Assembly (NCBI RefSeq): GCF_009664835.1
Contig: NZ_CP045929.1
Coordinates: forward strand, 2,046,001-2,110,000
Reading direction: 5' to 3'
DNA length: 64,000 nucleotides
Origin: Allosaccharopolyspora coralli
GTDB taxonomy: Bacteria; Actinomycetota; Actinomycetes; Mycobacteriales; Pseudonocardiaceae
In this document: positions 1 through 8,635 of the stretch, piece after piece
Position numbering within the stretch: position 1 is the first letter of the stretch
Layout: each line of letters begins with the position of its first letter
Position numbers and translations under genes: made by a program
The notes under the pieces: model-generated
What the model was told of the DNA's origin: nothing
The model's database searches: none
Seen by the model: the letters and a program-made list of their open reading frames with translations, nothing else

Positions 1-786
1 CAGTTCGTCGACTACATGGTGGGGCTCGTCGGCGGCGACCTCGGCACCTCCTACACCTACAGCAGGCCGGTCACCGAGCTGATCGGTGAACGGCTGGGGC
101 CGACGGTGCTGCTGGTCGGCACCGCCACCGGACTGGCCGTCCTGCTCGGGTTGTGGATGGGCACCCGCGCGGCATGGCGGCACGGTTCGGCCTTCGACAA
201 GTCGGCCACGTCGGTCGCGTTGACGTTGTGGTCGGTGCCGACGTTCTGGCTCGGCCTGATCCTGCTCATGGTCTTCGGCGTGGGTGCCGGGCCGATCCCC
301 GGGCTGTTCCCGGTGGGCGGCATGACCTCGTCGAGCCCGCCGGACGGGCTGCTGCCGCAGATCCTCGACGTCGCCCATCACCTGGTGCTGCCGTCGCTGA
401 CGATGGTCGCGGTGATCTACGCGCAGTACCTCATGGTGATGCGCTCGTCGCTGCTGGAGGAGATGGGCGCCGAGTACCTCACCACGGCCCGCGCGAAGGG
501 ACTCCGAGAGGACCTGGTCCGGCGCCGACACGCGGTGCCGAACGCGTTGCTGCCGACGGTGACGCTGATCTTCCTGCATCTGGGACTCGTGGCGGCCGGG
601 GCGATCACCGTCGAGACGGTGTTCTCGTGGCCCGGCTTGGGTCTGCTGCTGTTCGAGGCTCTGCGGGTGCCGGATCTGCCGGTGGTGCAGGGCGTCTTCC
701 TGGTGATGTCGGCGAGCGTGATCGTGATGAACCTGCTCGCCGACCTGGTGTACCGGTTCCTCGACCCTCGGGTGCGTGAGTCATGA
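1..786 (+). CDS. ABC transporter permease, DppB/OppB type (5' end outside window)
   Basis: Inner-membrane permease of a peptide/nickel-type ABC importer; 261 residues are visible. The reading frame is open from base 1 and already reads family sequence (VDYMVGLVGGDLGTS), so the true start lies upstream and the first ATG at 16 is internal. Hydrophobic segments alternate with loops, and the EAA cytoplasmic loop that docks on the ATPase is present (EYLTTARAKGL, with the family's usual arrangement before the next helix). Its stop overlaps the next permease start (ATGA), so the two are translationally coupled. The solute-binding protein is not in the window and is probably upstream. The substrate (dipeptide, oligopeptide or nickel) cannot be told from this part. 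Confidence 0.9.
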   Translation, partial: QFVDYMVGLVGGDLGTSYTYSRPVTELIGERLGPTVLLVGTATGLAVLLGLWMGTRAAWRHGSAFDKSATSVALTLWSVPTFWLGLILLMVFGVGAGPIPGLFPVGGMTSSSPPDGLLPQILDVAHHLVLPSLTMVAVIYAQYLMVMRSSLLEEMGAEYLTTARAKGLREDLVRRRHAVPNALLPTVTLIFLHLGLVAAGAITVETVFSWPGLGLLLFEALRVPDLPVVQGVFLVMSASVIVMNLLADLVYRFLDPRVRES

Positions 787-1700
787 CAGAGGTGGCCGGA
801 CCGAAAGCACTCGCGCGGGCGCGGAGGAGAGCGGCCGCGGGCGAGGCCTGGCGGCTCTATCGCCGGGATCGCGGTGGTCTCGTCGGGCTGGTGCTGTTGG
901 TCTCGATCGCGGGCCTGGCATTGCTGGCGCCGGTACTGACCGACGCGGGAGGCCTGGACGTCACGCAGGCGGGCGGCGGAGCACTGGAGCCCCCGAGCGG
1001 AGCGTACTGGCTCGGCACGGACGAGTCCGGGCGCTCGGTGTTGTTGCTGACCTGGTGGGGTGCACGGGTCTCACTCGTGGTGGGGCTCGCGGCGACCCTG
1101 TTGTCCGTGGTGATCGGCACGGTCGTCGGTGTACTGGCGGCGCACTTCGGTGGCTGGTTCTCGACGATCCTCATGCGGTGCACCGACTTCTTCCTCGTGT
1201 TGCCGTCGCTGGTACTGGCCATCGCGCTGTCCACGGTGCTGCAACGCGGGCTGTTGACGATCGTGCTGGCGATCGGGGTGACCGCGTGGCCGACGACGGC
1301 GCGGCTGGTGCGGGCGCAGACGCTGACGGTGCAGACCCGCCCCTACATCGAGCGCGCGGAAGCGTTGGGGGCCGGGCACGCGCACGTGATCGGCAAGCAC
1401 GTGATGCCGGCGGTGCTGCCGCTGGTGTTCGCGAACACCACGCTGGCGGTGGCCAGCGCGATCATCGCCGAGTCCACCCTGTCGTTCCTCGGCCTCGGTG
1501 ACCCCGGCCTGGTCTCGTGGGGATCGATGCTCAAGTCCGCGATGGACACGGGAGCGGTGACCAACGGGGCGTGGTGGTACCTGCTGCCGCCCGGCCTGGG
1601 CATCGTCGCCGTGGTGCTGAGCTTCACCCTGTGTGGCAGGGCGTTGGAGGTCGTGTTCAACCCCCGGTTGCGCGGACCCGATTCGAGGAGGGGCGCGTGA
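783..1700 (+). CDS. ABC transporter permease, DppC/OppC type
   Basis: Second permease of the peptide-type importer, 305 residues, pairing with the permease just upstream. It has a short basic cytoplasmic N-terminus, a first membrane helix near residues 37-55 and a periplasmic region with the family motif YWLGTDESGRSV. The EAA loop reads ERAEALGAGHAHVIGKHVMP. The C-terminal segment STLSFLGLGDPG is typical of DppC proteins. The start is the ATG at 783, overlapping the previous stop by four bases; the stop overlaps the next start as GTGA. The family is clear; the transported peptide is not. Confidence 0.93.
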   Translation: MTEVAGPKALARARRRAAAGEAWRLYRRDRGGLVGLVLLVSIAGLALLAPVLTDAGGLDVTQAGGGALEPPSGAYWLGTDESGRSVLLLTWWGARVSLVVGLAATLLSVVIGTVVGVLAAHFGGWFSTILMRCTDFFLVLPSLVLAIALSTVLQRGLLTIVLAIGVTAWPTTARLVRAQTLTVQTRPYIERAEALGAGHAHVIGKHVMPAVLPLVFANTTLAVASAIIAESTLSFLGLGDPGLVSWGSMLKSAMDTGAVTNGAWWYLLPPGLGIVAVVLSFTLCGRALEVVFNPRLRGPDSRRGA

Positions 1701-3304
1701 GTCCGATCCTGGAGTTCCGGGGCGCGTCGGTGGCGTACGGGTTCGGCCCGGACCGCACGGAGGCGGTGCGGGACGTCTCGCTGGCGGTGGAGTCCGGAGA
1801 CACGCTCGGCCTCGCCGGCGAGTCCGGTTGCGGGAAGACGACCCTGGCGATGTCGGTGCTGCGCCTGCTGCCGCGGTCCGCGCAGGTCACCGGCGAGGTG
1901 CTGCTCGACGGCCGGGACGTGAGCACCCTGTCGTTCGGCGAGTTGCGCGCGGCGCGGTGGGCGAGCGCCTCGGTCGTGTTCCAAGGCGCGATGCACGCGT
2001 TGAACCCGGTGCAGACGATCGGCGCGCAGATCGCCGAACCTCTCAAGCTGCACGCCGGCAAGTCGGCTCCCTCGGCGACGGCGTTGCGGCGGCGGGTGGA
2101 GGAACTGCTCGCACAGGTGGAGTTGCCGACCGCACGGGCCGATGCCTATCCGCACGAACTCTCGGGCGGGCAGAAACAGCGCGTGATGATCGCGATGGCG
2201 CTGGCCTGCGACCCCCGCCTGATCATCGCCGACGAGCCGACGACCGCGCTGGACGTGGTGGTGCAGGCGCAGATCCTGGCGTTGCTCGGCCGGTTGGTCT
2301 CCGAACGCGGGATCGCGCTGGTGATGATCAGCCACGACCTGTCGGTGCTGGCGGCGGCCTGCGAACGGATCGTCGTGATGTACGAGGGCAACCTCGTGGA
2401 GGAAGGGCCGTCGAAGCAGGTCATGGCGCAGCCACACCACGCGCACACGCGGGCGCTGGCGGAGGCTTTCCCGGTCGTGGGGGACCGATCGTTCCGGTAC
2501 GCCGAGCCGCATACGCCTGTCGGTGAGCCGTTGCTGTCGGCCCACGAACTGGCGGTGACGTTCTCCGACCGTTCCGGCAGGCAGGTCCGAGCGGTACGAG
2601 GCGTCGATCTCGAGGTGGGCCGGGACGAGATCGTGGCGCTGGTCGGCCAGTCGGGTTCGGGGAAGACGACGTTGGCCAGGAGCCTGCTCGGGCTGCAGAA
2701 GCCGACGAGCGGCGTGGCGCGATTCGGCGGCGTGGCGTTGCCGACCTCCCGCGCCGAGTTGCGTGCGTACCGGCGGAAGGTCCAACTGATCTTGCAGGAC
2801 CCGACCGGGGCGCTCAATCCGCGGCACTCGGTGTACGAGGCTGTGGCCGAGGGTCTGCGGATTCACGGTGTCGCCGACGACGAGCGAGGGCGGGTACTGG
2901 CGGCGTTGGAGGCGGCCGAGCTGCGTCCGGCGGAGAAGTTCGTCGCGCGGTTGCCGCACGAACTCTCCGGTGGGCAGCGGCAGCGCGTCGTGATCGCCGG
3001 TGCGTTGGTGCTGGAGCCGGAGGTGCTCGTCGCCGACGAACCCGTCGCGTCCCTGGACGCCACCGTGCGGGGCGAGATCCTGGCTCTGCTGTTGCGCCTG
3101 CGGGTGCAGCGTGGACTCTCGACGCTCGTGATCACCCACGATCTCGGGCTGGCGTGGAACATCGCCGACCGGGTCGCCGTGATGTACCGCGGCGAACTCG
3201 TGGAGGTCGGCACGGTCGAACAGGTCCTGCTCGACCCGCGGCACGACTACACCAAGACCCTCTTGTCGTCGGTCCCCTCCCTGGACCGCCGCGCTACTTC
3301 CTGA
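1697..3304 (+). CDS. Fused double ATP-binding protein of peptide ABC importer (DppD-DppF fusion)
   Basis: Cytoplasmic ATPase of 535 residues made of two complete ABC domains in one chain, replacing separate DppD and DppF subunits. The first half has Walker A GESGCGKTT, signature LSGGQKQRV and Walker B LIIADEPTTALD. The second half has GQSGSGKTT, LSGGQRQRV and VLVADEPVASLD. Each half ends with the C-terminal extension typical of oligopeptide importers. The start is taken as GTG 1697, overlapping the permease stop as GTGA; the frame stays open upstream, but that part overlaps the permease gene. It completes an operon of two permeases and one fused ATPase. Confidence 0.93.
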   Translation: MSPILEFRGASVAYGFGPDRTEAVRDVSLAVESGDTLGLAGESGCGKTTLAMSVLRLLPRSAQVTGEVLLDGRDVSTLSFGELRAARWASASVVFQGAMHALNPVQTIGAQIAEPLKLHAGKSAPSATALRRRVEELLAQVELPTARADAYPHELSGGQKQRVMIAMALACDPRLIIADEPTTALDVVVQAQILALLGRLVSERGIALVMISHDLSVLAAACERIVVMYEGNLVEEGPSKQVMAQPHHAHTRALAEAFPVVGDRSFRYAEPHTPVGEPLLSAHELAVTFSDRSGRQVRAVRGVDLEVGRDEIVALVGQSGSGKTTLARSLLGLQKPTSGVARFGGVALPTSRAELRAYRRKVQLILQDPTGALNPRHSVYEAVAEGLRIHGVADDERGRVLAALEAAELRPAEKFVARLPHELSGGQRQRVVIAGALVLEPEVLVADEPVASLDATVRGEILALLLRLRVQRGLSTLVITHDLGLAWNIADRVAVMYRGELVEVGTVEQVLLDPRHDYTKTLLSSVPSLDRRATS

Positions 3305-3561
3305 AACTCCTGACAGTAGGTGTTGCTCGGTGCGTACCCGCGGGTGGTCGGGCGGCGTGCGTGGTTGCGGCTCAGCGGCTCCGCCGCTGACAAGACACGA
3401 CAGCTCGTGAGAGGGCGCTGATTGACGGTTGCGGTCAGGCACACCGTGTCGCCGGTATTCCCGCCGACGCTGACCGGCCACTCGCAGGTTCTTACCAGCC
3501 AGCCGCGAGGTGAGGTTCCGCTACGAACCACCCACGAAACCAACCCCGGACACCCATTGCG
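3305..3561. repeat. Convergent intergenic region with dispersed repeat sequence
   Basis: Gene-free junction between the ABC operon and the kinase-like gene, which converge here. The start (TGACAGTAGGTGTTGCTCGG) resembles the start of the junction at 36012. The stretch around 3505-3540, read on the minus strand, resembles 43670-43710 (GTGGGTGGTT, then CGGAACC and CACCTCGC). It therefore holds copies of an intergenic repeat found elsewhere in the window. No coding sequence is supported. Confidence 0.6.
3372..3390. terminator. Hairpin, probable bidirectional terminator
   Basis: Perfect 7-bp stem TCAGCGG / CCGCTGA with a 5-nt loop between two converging genes. There is no U-tract, which is common for high-GC actinomycete terminators. 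Confidence 0.5.
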
Positions 3562-4188
3562 TCACAGTGCGTCGACGATGGCGGGGTGGCCCGGCCGGTC
3601 GGTGCGGACTGTGTGGTCGGCGAGCGCCTCGGGGCGGACTTCCTCGGTGTAGCGGGAGAAGGCGGGCAGCGTCCAGTGCAGGTCTTCCGGAACGCGACGG
3701 GCGAGTGCGCCGCCCGGCAGCCACAGGTGGACGGTGAGGTCGAAGTCGAGTCCGGATCCGAGCATCAACGGGCCGTCCACGAGCGCGACTCCTCCGCGCT
3801 GCAACCGCACGCGTTCGAGTCTCGGTGATCTGTCCAGTGTGGAATCCCACAGCGCAGGAACCACCGAACCGGAGCCGCCGGAAGTCAACGGACGTAACAC
3901 CTCGCGTGTCAGTCCGTTGTGGTCGAACCACGTCGTGTAATACGACTCGGGATCGTGGTGGCCGAACTCGAGCCGCACCGACGCCGCCCGGACGTAGTCG
4001 TCCATGCGCACGCGGACCGTGTCCCGACCCCGCACTCGCAGGGCTTCGGCCAGCGCGTCGGCGGTCGCGACGGTCCCGGAACCCGGAGCCCCGTCCACAG
4101 CCACCCGGGCCCACGGGGCCTGAACGGCTTCCACCGCGTCGGCGAGTTCCTCGGTCAAGGCCGCCGGTGTCGTCGGTCGTACCCGCAT
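3562..4188 (-). CDS. Uridine-kinase-like P-loop protein with atypical Walker A
   Basis: Protein of 208 residues with the layout of actinobacterial uridine-kinase-like proteins: a nucleotide-binding loop near residues 32-40, then RVRMDDY, then a substrate region (HHDPESYYTTWFDHNGL) and VALVDGPLML near the middle. The P-loop reads GAPGSGTV, so the invariant Lys of GxxxxGK[ST] is Thr39. This raises doubt about phosphotransfer activity, or means a different residue does the job. The ATG at 4188 lies 5 nt after the stop of the LD-carboxypeptidase gene, so it is the last gene of a three-gene operon. Family membership is reasonably sure; activity is not. Confidence 0.75.
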   Translation of the reverse strand: MRVRPTTPAALTEELADAVEAVQAPWARVAVDGAPGSGTVATADALAEALRVRGRDTVRVRMDDYVRAASVRLEFGHHDPESYYTTWFDHNGLTREVLRPLTSGGSGSVVPALWDSTLDRSPRLERVRLQRGGVALVDGPLMLGSGLDFDLTVHLWLPGGALARRVPEDLHWTLPAFSRYTEEVRPEALADHTVRTDRPGHPAIVDAL

Positions 4189-4193
4189 CGGCC

Positions 4194-5126
4194 TCAGCGC
4201 AACGCAGCCTGCGGCAGGCTGAGCCGCTGCGCGTCGGTGTCCAGTTCCGCGAGCACCCCGAGCGGCACGGTGCGCTGCGCCTCGCAATGCCCGAAGCCCA
4301 ACTCCCACAGCATGGGCACGCCGAGCCCGGCGAGCCGATCGTGCAGCACGTTCCACACCTCGTCGACCGTTCCGCATTCCTTCCACGAGCCGAGCACGAT
4401 CCCGGTCGCACCGTCGAACCAGCCCGCCCGCAGCAACTGTGTCAGGTAGCCGTCGAGCCGGTACGGCTTCTCGGTGACGTCCTCCAGCAACGCGATCCCG
4501 CGCGACGGTGGGCGCAGTGCGTCGGGAGATCCGAGCGTGGCCGCCGCGATGCTGAGGTTGCCGCCGTAGGTGATGCCGCGCGCCCGCCCGCGGACCATCG
4601 CCTGCGCCGACCGCCGGGTCAGGATCGCGGCCGACTCCGGCTCGAACAGGGTGCGGTGCAGGTGCGCACGAGCCGATGCGTCGTGCACGAACGCGGTGGT
4701 GCCCACCATCGGGCCGAAGATCGTGGCGAGTCCGAGGTGCCTGGCGAACGCCTCGTGCAGGGCCGTGATGTCGCTGGAACCGACGAACACCTTCGGCGAC
4801 GCGGCGGCCATCGCCGTCCAGTCGAGGTGCTCGAGCATCCGCGTGCTGCCGTAACCGCCCCTGCCGCAGAACACCGCCGAGACCTCGGGGTCGCACCACG
4901 CGTCCTGGAGGTCGCGCGCGCGGTCGGCGTCGGGTCCGGCGAGGTAGTCGAGCCGGGCGTGCCGTTGCCGGGTGTGCTTACCGAGGCGCACGTCCAGGCC
5001 CCACTCCCGCAAGAGCTCCACGCCGGAGTCGAGCAGGTCGTCGGGTGGCGGGCCTGCCGGGCACACCACGGCCACGGTGTCGCCCGGCCGAAGGCGGAGG
5101 GGGCGGGTGCGCTGCGCGGCGGTCAC
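4194..5126 (-). CDS. LD-carboxypeptidase, peptidase family S66
   Basis: Family S66 enzymes cleave the bond between L- and D-amino acids of muropeptides during peptidoglycan recycling. The 310-residue length is normal. The N-terminal domain has RPGDTVAVVCPAG; CGRGGYGSTR near residues 87-96 and VGSSDITALH near 115-124 are family hallmarks, with Ser118 the expected nucleophile. The C-terminal half has GGNLSIA and LLEDVTEKPYRLD, the latter carrying a charge-relay Glu. No signal peptide is seen, so it acts in the cytoplasm. The GTG start at 5126 overlaps the stop of the S9 peptidase gene (GTGA). Confidence 0.9.
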   Translation of the reverse strand: MTAAQRTRPLRLRPGDTVAVVCPAGPPPDDLLDSGVELLREWGLDVRLGKHTRQRHARLDYLAGPDADRARDLQDAWCDPEVSAVFCGRGGYGSTRMLEHLDWTAMAAASPKVFVGSSDITALHEAFARHLGLATIFGPMVGTTAFVHDASARAHLHRTLFEPESAAILTRRSAQAMVRGRARGITYGGNLSIAAATLGSPDALRPPSRGIALLEDVTEKPYRLDGYLTQLLRAGWFDGATGIVLGSWKECGTVDEVWNVLHDRLAGLGVPMLWELGFGHCEAQRTVPLGVLAELDTDAQRLSLPQAALR

Positions 5127-7078
5127 GATCGGAGTTCCAGGCCCGGTGTGTCCGGCGGGTCGAACCCGAGGATCCGGCCGTAGAACGCCAACTCGGTCTC
5201 GAGCGCGCGGGTGATCGTCTCCGCACGGCGGAACCCGTGCTGCTCACCCTCGAACGCGACGTAGGCGTGCCGGGTGCCGGAACCCGCAAGCGCGGCGACG
5301 AAGCGTTCCACCTGGGCGGGGGGACAGATCTCGTCCTCCAGCCCTTGGAGGAACAGCACCGGACCGGCGATGTCCTCGACGTGGTTGAGCGGGGAGCGGT
5401 CGCGGTAGCGTTGCGCCGTCTCCGGGTAGGGGCCGACGAGACTGTGCAGGTAGTGGGACTCGAAGTCGTGCGTCTCACCGCCCTCGCCGGTCCAGCCCGC
5501 GAGATCGAGGATCGGGAACATCGACGTGCCGCAGCGGTAGGTCGTCACGCCGGTCAGCGAGGCGGCGGTGGTCCAGCCGCCCGCGCTGCCACCGCGGATC
5601 GCGAGCCGTCGCGGGTCGGCGACGCCTTCGGCGCCGAGAGCCTCGGCGACGGCGGCACAGTCGCCGACGTCGACCACTCCCCAGTTCTCCACGAGCCGTT
5701 CGCGGTAGCGGCGACCGTAGCCGGTGGACCCGCCGTAGTTGACGTCGACGACCCCGATGCCCCGAGACGTGAAGAAGGCGATCCCGAGCTGCAGGACCGG
5801 CGAGGACACTCCCGTGGGTCCTCCGTGCACGTGCACCAGGTACGGCGGGAACTCGCCGTCGGGGGCGGTGAAATCGGGGTTGGTCGGCGGGTAGACGAAC
5901 GCCGGAACCCGCTCGCCCTCGGGCGTGGGAAAGGTACGTGTCTCCGGGACCGGCAGGTACTCGACGTCGGGCAACCCTGCCGAACGCTGAGTCAGCGCGG
6001 TGGTGGCACCGGTGGCGAAGCCGACTTCGAGGACGGTCGCCGGGGCGTGCGGCCCGGCCGCGATACCGAAGAAGCGGTCTCCGGAGACGGCGAGCCGGGG
6101 TGTCCACACCGGCCACCCCGTGTCGAGGTCCTGGAACGCACCGGTCGTCTCGTTGAGGATCGCGGGCTTGCCGGAGCGCAGCACGAGCAGGCGCCGGGCA
6201 CCGAGCGGGGCGAACCACGTCGAGCCGAGCACCCACAGCGGACCGCCGATCTCCTCCTCGATCTCGATCACGGGCTCGCGGCTGCCGTCGAGACCGATGC
6301 GGTGCGGGTTCCACCAGCCGTTCGGATCGGTCAGCGCGTACAGCTCGCCGTCCGGGGACCATTCGACCTGGCAGACGGATTCGCGAGGACCGCCCGCCAG
6401 GACCCGGTGCTCGCCGGCCGATCCGTCGGCGGAGAGCTCGGCGACGCACAGTTCGGTGCCGTCCCAGGGCATCGCCGGGTGGTTCCAGCCGATCCACGCC
6501 AGCCGGGTGCCGTCGGGGGAGGGTTTCGGGGCGGTGAGGAAATGGTGACTGCTCGCGAGGATCCGCACCGCAGTCGGGGCGTCGCTCGCGGCGCCGGACA
6601 ACGGCACCGCGACGAGATCGCGCCGGACGTCGGTGGGGCGATCGCCCGTCACGGTCTCGCGGACGCACCACACCGTGTCATCGCTGCCGAGGACGAGCTC
6701 GCTGTAGCGATGCCCTTGCGGTCGGTCGGGTTCCGGACTCACCGGCGTGGGCGGCGCATCGCGGTCCGGATCGAACACGTAGAGGCGCTGATCGTCCCAG
6801 TGTGTGAAGACCACCCGGCCGTCAGGGACGAGCGCGAACGGCTTGCCCCCGTACTCGTGGACCCGGTTGCGCACGTTCCAGGGCGCGGGCAGAACCTCGT
6901 GCGCTCCGTCCGGGGTGTGGCGTACGAGAGTGACGCGTCCGCCTTCGGAGGGGCGGGTCTCGGTCCACCAGCATGTGCCGTCGCGGACGTCGATCCACTG
7001 CGGGCTCGCTCCGGCCCTCGCCACGTCCGCGGCCTCGATCGGCGAGGTCCAGGTTCCGTATGCTGCGATCTTCACCAC
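5123..7078 (-). CDS. S9 family serine peptidase (prolyl-oligopeptidase-like)
   Basis: Protein of 651 residues with an N-terminal beta-propeller region followed by an alpha/beta-hydrolase domain. The catalytic Ser lies in GGSAGGW, the Asp in GLEDEICPP and the His in GEQHGF. No signal peptide is evident, so a cytoplasmic peptidase for short peptides is likely. The frame is open to 7282, but a -10-like TAGGCT (7086-7091, minus strand) lies 7 nt before the GTG at 7078, which is therefore taken as the start of a leaderless mRNA; the GTG at 7075 is also possible. It heads an operon with the LD-carboxypeptidase and kinase-like genes, which suggests peptide or muropeptide recycling (inference). Confidence 0.88.
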   Translation of the reverse strand: MVKIAAYGTWTSPIEAADVARAGASPQWIDVRDGTCWWTETRPSEGGRVTLVRHTPDGAHEVLPAPWNVRNRVHEYGGKPFALVPDGRVVFTHWDDQRLYVFDPDRDAPPTPVSPEPDRPQGHRYSELVLGSDDTVWCVRETVTGDRPTDVRRDLVAVPLSGAASDAPTAVRILASSHHFLTAPKPSPDGTRLAWIGWNHPAMPWDGTELCVAELSADGSAGEHRVLAGGPRESVCQVEWSPDGELYALTDPNGWWNPHRIGLDGSREPVIEIEEEIGGPLWVLGSTWFAPLGARRLLVLRSGKPAILNETTGAFQDLDTGWPVWTPRLAVSGDRFFGIAAGPHAPATVLEVGFATGATTALTQRSAGLPDVEYLPVPETRTFPTPEGERVPAFVYPPTNPDFTAPDGEFPPYLVHVHGGPTGVSSPVLQLGIAFFTSRGIGVVDVNYGGSTGYGRRYRERLVENWGVVDVGDCAAVAEALGAEGVADPRRLAIRGGSAGGWTTAASLTGVTTYRCGTSMFPILDLAGWTGEGGETHDFESHYLHSLVGPYPETAQRYRDRSPLNHVEDIAGPVLFLQGLEDEICPPAQVERFVAALAGSGTRHAYVAFEGEQHGFRRAETITRALETELAFYGRILGFDPPDTPGLELRS

Positions 7079-7085
7079 GTCGCCG

Positions 7086-7091
7086 AGCCTA
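7086..7091 (-). promoter_or_regulatory. -10 element of a leaderless promoter for the S9 peptidase operon
   Basis: TAGGCT on the minus strand fits TANNNT and lies 7 nt before GTG 7078. No clear -35 is seen. Confidence 0.45.
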
Positions 7092-7268
7092 TCCGCCGAG
7101 GACGACCCGCAGCGACCGTGATGTTCGCGGTCGGCGAACACGGCGTCGGTCCAGGGCACCCGGGCGCGCTGACCACTGCGCACGCCGCCGACCGGGGCGT
7201 GCGGGGCCTCGCGGAAACCGGGGGAGCCTGCGTCGTGCCTCCGTGGGTGGCTTAGTGTCGGCAGTGTC

Positions 7269-7835
7269 ATGGCTCGCGTCATCCACGTCTTCCGTCAGCC
7301 CGACCGCTTCATCGCCGGAACGGTCGGGGAACCCGGTGAGCGCACCTTCTACCTCCAGGCCAGCGAGGACGTGCGCACGGTCAGCGTTCAGCTGGAGAAA
7401 CAGCAGGTCTCGGTGCTCGCCGAGCGGATCGGCGCGCTGCTGGACGAGGTGCAGCGCCGGTTCGACGCCGAGTTGCCCGAGGAGGCCACCGAGGATCTCG
7501 TCGACACCGAACCGCTGACGGTGCCGGTCGACGAGGAGTTTCGCGTGGGCACCATGGGTCTGGGATGGGACGCCGAGACGGAAGCCGTGGTCATCGAGCT
7601 CCTCGCGGTCACCGAGGAGGAGATCGACGAGTCGGTGGTCCTCGACGACACCGACGAGGGCCCGGACGCCGTCCGGGTGTTCCTCTCTCCCCAGCGCGCG
7701 CGGGCGTTCGCCGAGCGTGCCGACCGGGTGATCAACGCCGGCCGCAAGCCATGTCCGTTGTGTGCGGAGCCGCTCGACCCGGAGGGGCACATCTGTCCCC
7801 GGCAGAACGGGTACCGGCGCACGGACGAGGAGTAG
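7269..7835 (+). CDS. DUF3090 family protein
   Basis: Protein of 188 residues of the actinobacterial DUF3090 family. It begins MARVIHVFRQPDRFIAG and has the typical FYLQASEDVRTVSVQLEKQQ region. The C-terminus holds four cysteines in a CPLC...HICP arrangement (KPCPLCAEPLD, GHICPRQNGY), suggesting a small zinc-binding knuckle. A possible -10 (TAGTGT, 7253-7258) precedes the ATG. It is followed after 5 nt by the SCO1664-type gene, a pairing common across actinobacteria near mshC. No biochemical function is known to me; the conserved pairing suggests the two act together. Confidence 0.88.
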   Translation: MARVIHVFRQPDRFIAGTVGEPGERTFYLQASEDVRTVSVQLEKQQVSVLAERIGALLDEVQRRFDAELPEEATEDLVDTEPLTVPVDEEFRVGTMGLGWDAETEAVVIELLAVTEEEIDESVVLDDTDEGPDAVRVFLSPQRARAFAERADRVINAGRKPCPLCAEPLDPEGHICPRQNGYRRTDEE

Positions 7836-7840
7836 GTCGC

Positions 7841-8635
7841 GTGCTGCCCGGCGACGAGGACGCCGTGGAGTTCCTGCGGCACGGCTCGCTGGAGGTCCAG
7901 GGGCGCCTGGTGGAGGCCTCGAACGCGACCCTGCTCTGCGACATCCGGCACGACGGGGTCGAGGCGGAGTGCGTGTACAAGCCGGTGCGGGGGGAGCGGC
8001 CGCTGTGGGACTTCCCGGACGGCACCCTCGCGGGCCGCGAGGTCGCGAGTTTCCTGCTCGCGGAGGCGATGGGCTGGCACGTCGTGCCGCCGACCGTGTT
8101 GCGGGACGGCCCGTTCGGTCCGGGCATGGTCCAGCTGTGGGTGGACACCGAGGAGGGCTCCGAACTGGTCGACCTGGTGCCGCCGTCGTCGGTTCCGGAG
8201 GGGTGGTGTCCGGTGCTGCGTGCTCAAGACCATCGCGGTGAGTCCGTGGTGCTCGCCCACGCCGACCACGCCGACCTGCGCAAGCTCGCCGTTCTCGACG
8301 TCGTGATCAACAACGCCGACCGCAAGGGCGGGCACATCCTGCACACACCGCGCGGTGAGGTGCTCGGAGTGGACCACGGCGTGAGTCTGAACTGCGAGGA
8401 CAAGCTGCGGACGGTGCTGTGGGGCTGGATCGGGCGCTCGCTCGACGCCGAGGAGACCGACCGGCTCGGGGCGCTGCGGGCGGCGCTCGAAGGCTCGGTG
8501 GCCGCGGAGCTGGCCGAGCACATCTCCGCGAAGGAGGTCGGAGCGGTCGCCTCTCGGGTCGAGCGGTTGCTCGGCGACGGTGCCCTGCCCGCGCCGTCCG
8601 CGGAGTGGCCTGCGATTCCCTGGCCCGCCTTCTGA
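7841..8635 (+). CDS. SCO1664 family protein (PI3/4-kinase-like fold)
   Basis: Protein of 264 residues of the family named after Streptomyces SCO1664, distantly related to phosphatidylinositol 3/4-kinase folds. Features compatible with that fold are YKPVRGERPLWDFPDGTLAGRE near the N-terminus (a Lys-bearing nucleotide-binding loop and a conserved Arg-Glu), VVINNADRKGGHIL (an Asn-Asp-Arg-Lys catalytic-loop-like motif) and LGVDHGVSLN (a metal-binding-like Asp). The start is GTG 7841, just after the DUF3090 stop; the frame extends upstream but would overlap that gene. Whether it phosphorylates anything is not established. It overlaps the next gene by one base (TGATG). Confidence 0.85.
   Translation: MLPGDEDAVEFLRHGSLEVQGRLVEASNATLLCDIRHDGVEAECVYKPVRGERPLWDFPDGTLAGREVASFLLAEAMGWHVVPPTVLRDGPFGPGMVQLWVDTEEGSELVDLVPPSSVPEGWCPVLRAQDHRGESVVLAHADHADLRKLAVLDVVINNADRKGGHILHTPRGEVLGVDHGVSLNCEDKLRTVLWGWIGRSLDAEETDRLGALRAALEGSVAAELAEHISAKEVGAVASRVERLLGDGALPAPSAEWPAIPWPAF

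Noticed and set aside
1343-3481. Long open frames on the minus strand opposite the ABC genes, and similar antisense frames opposite mpa, dop, pafA and prcB
   Set aside because: They are shadows caused by high-GC codon bias. Their products are Arg/Pro/Ala-rich with no family motif, and the plus-strand genes are clear.
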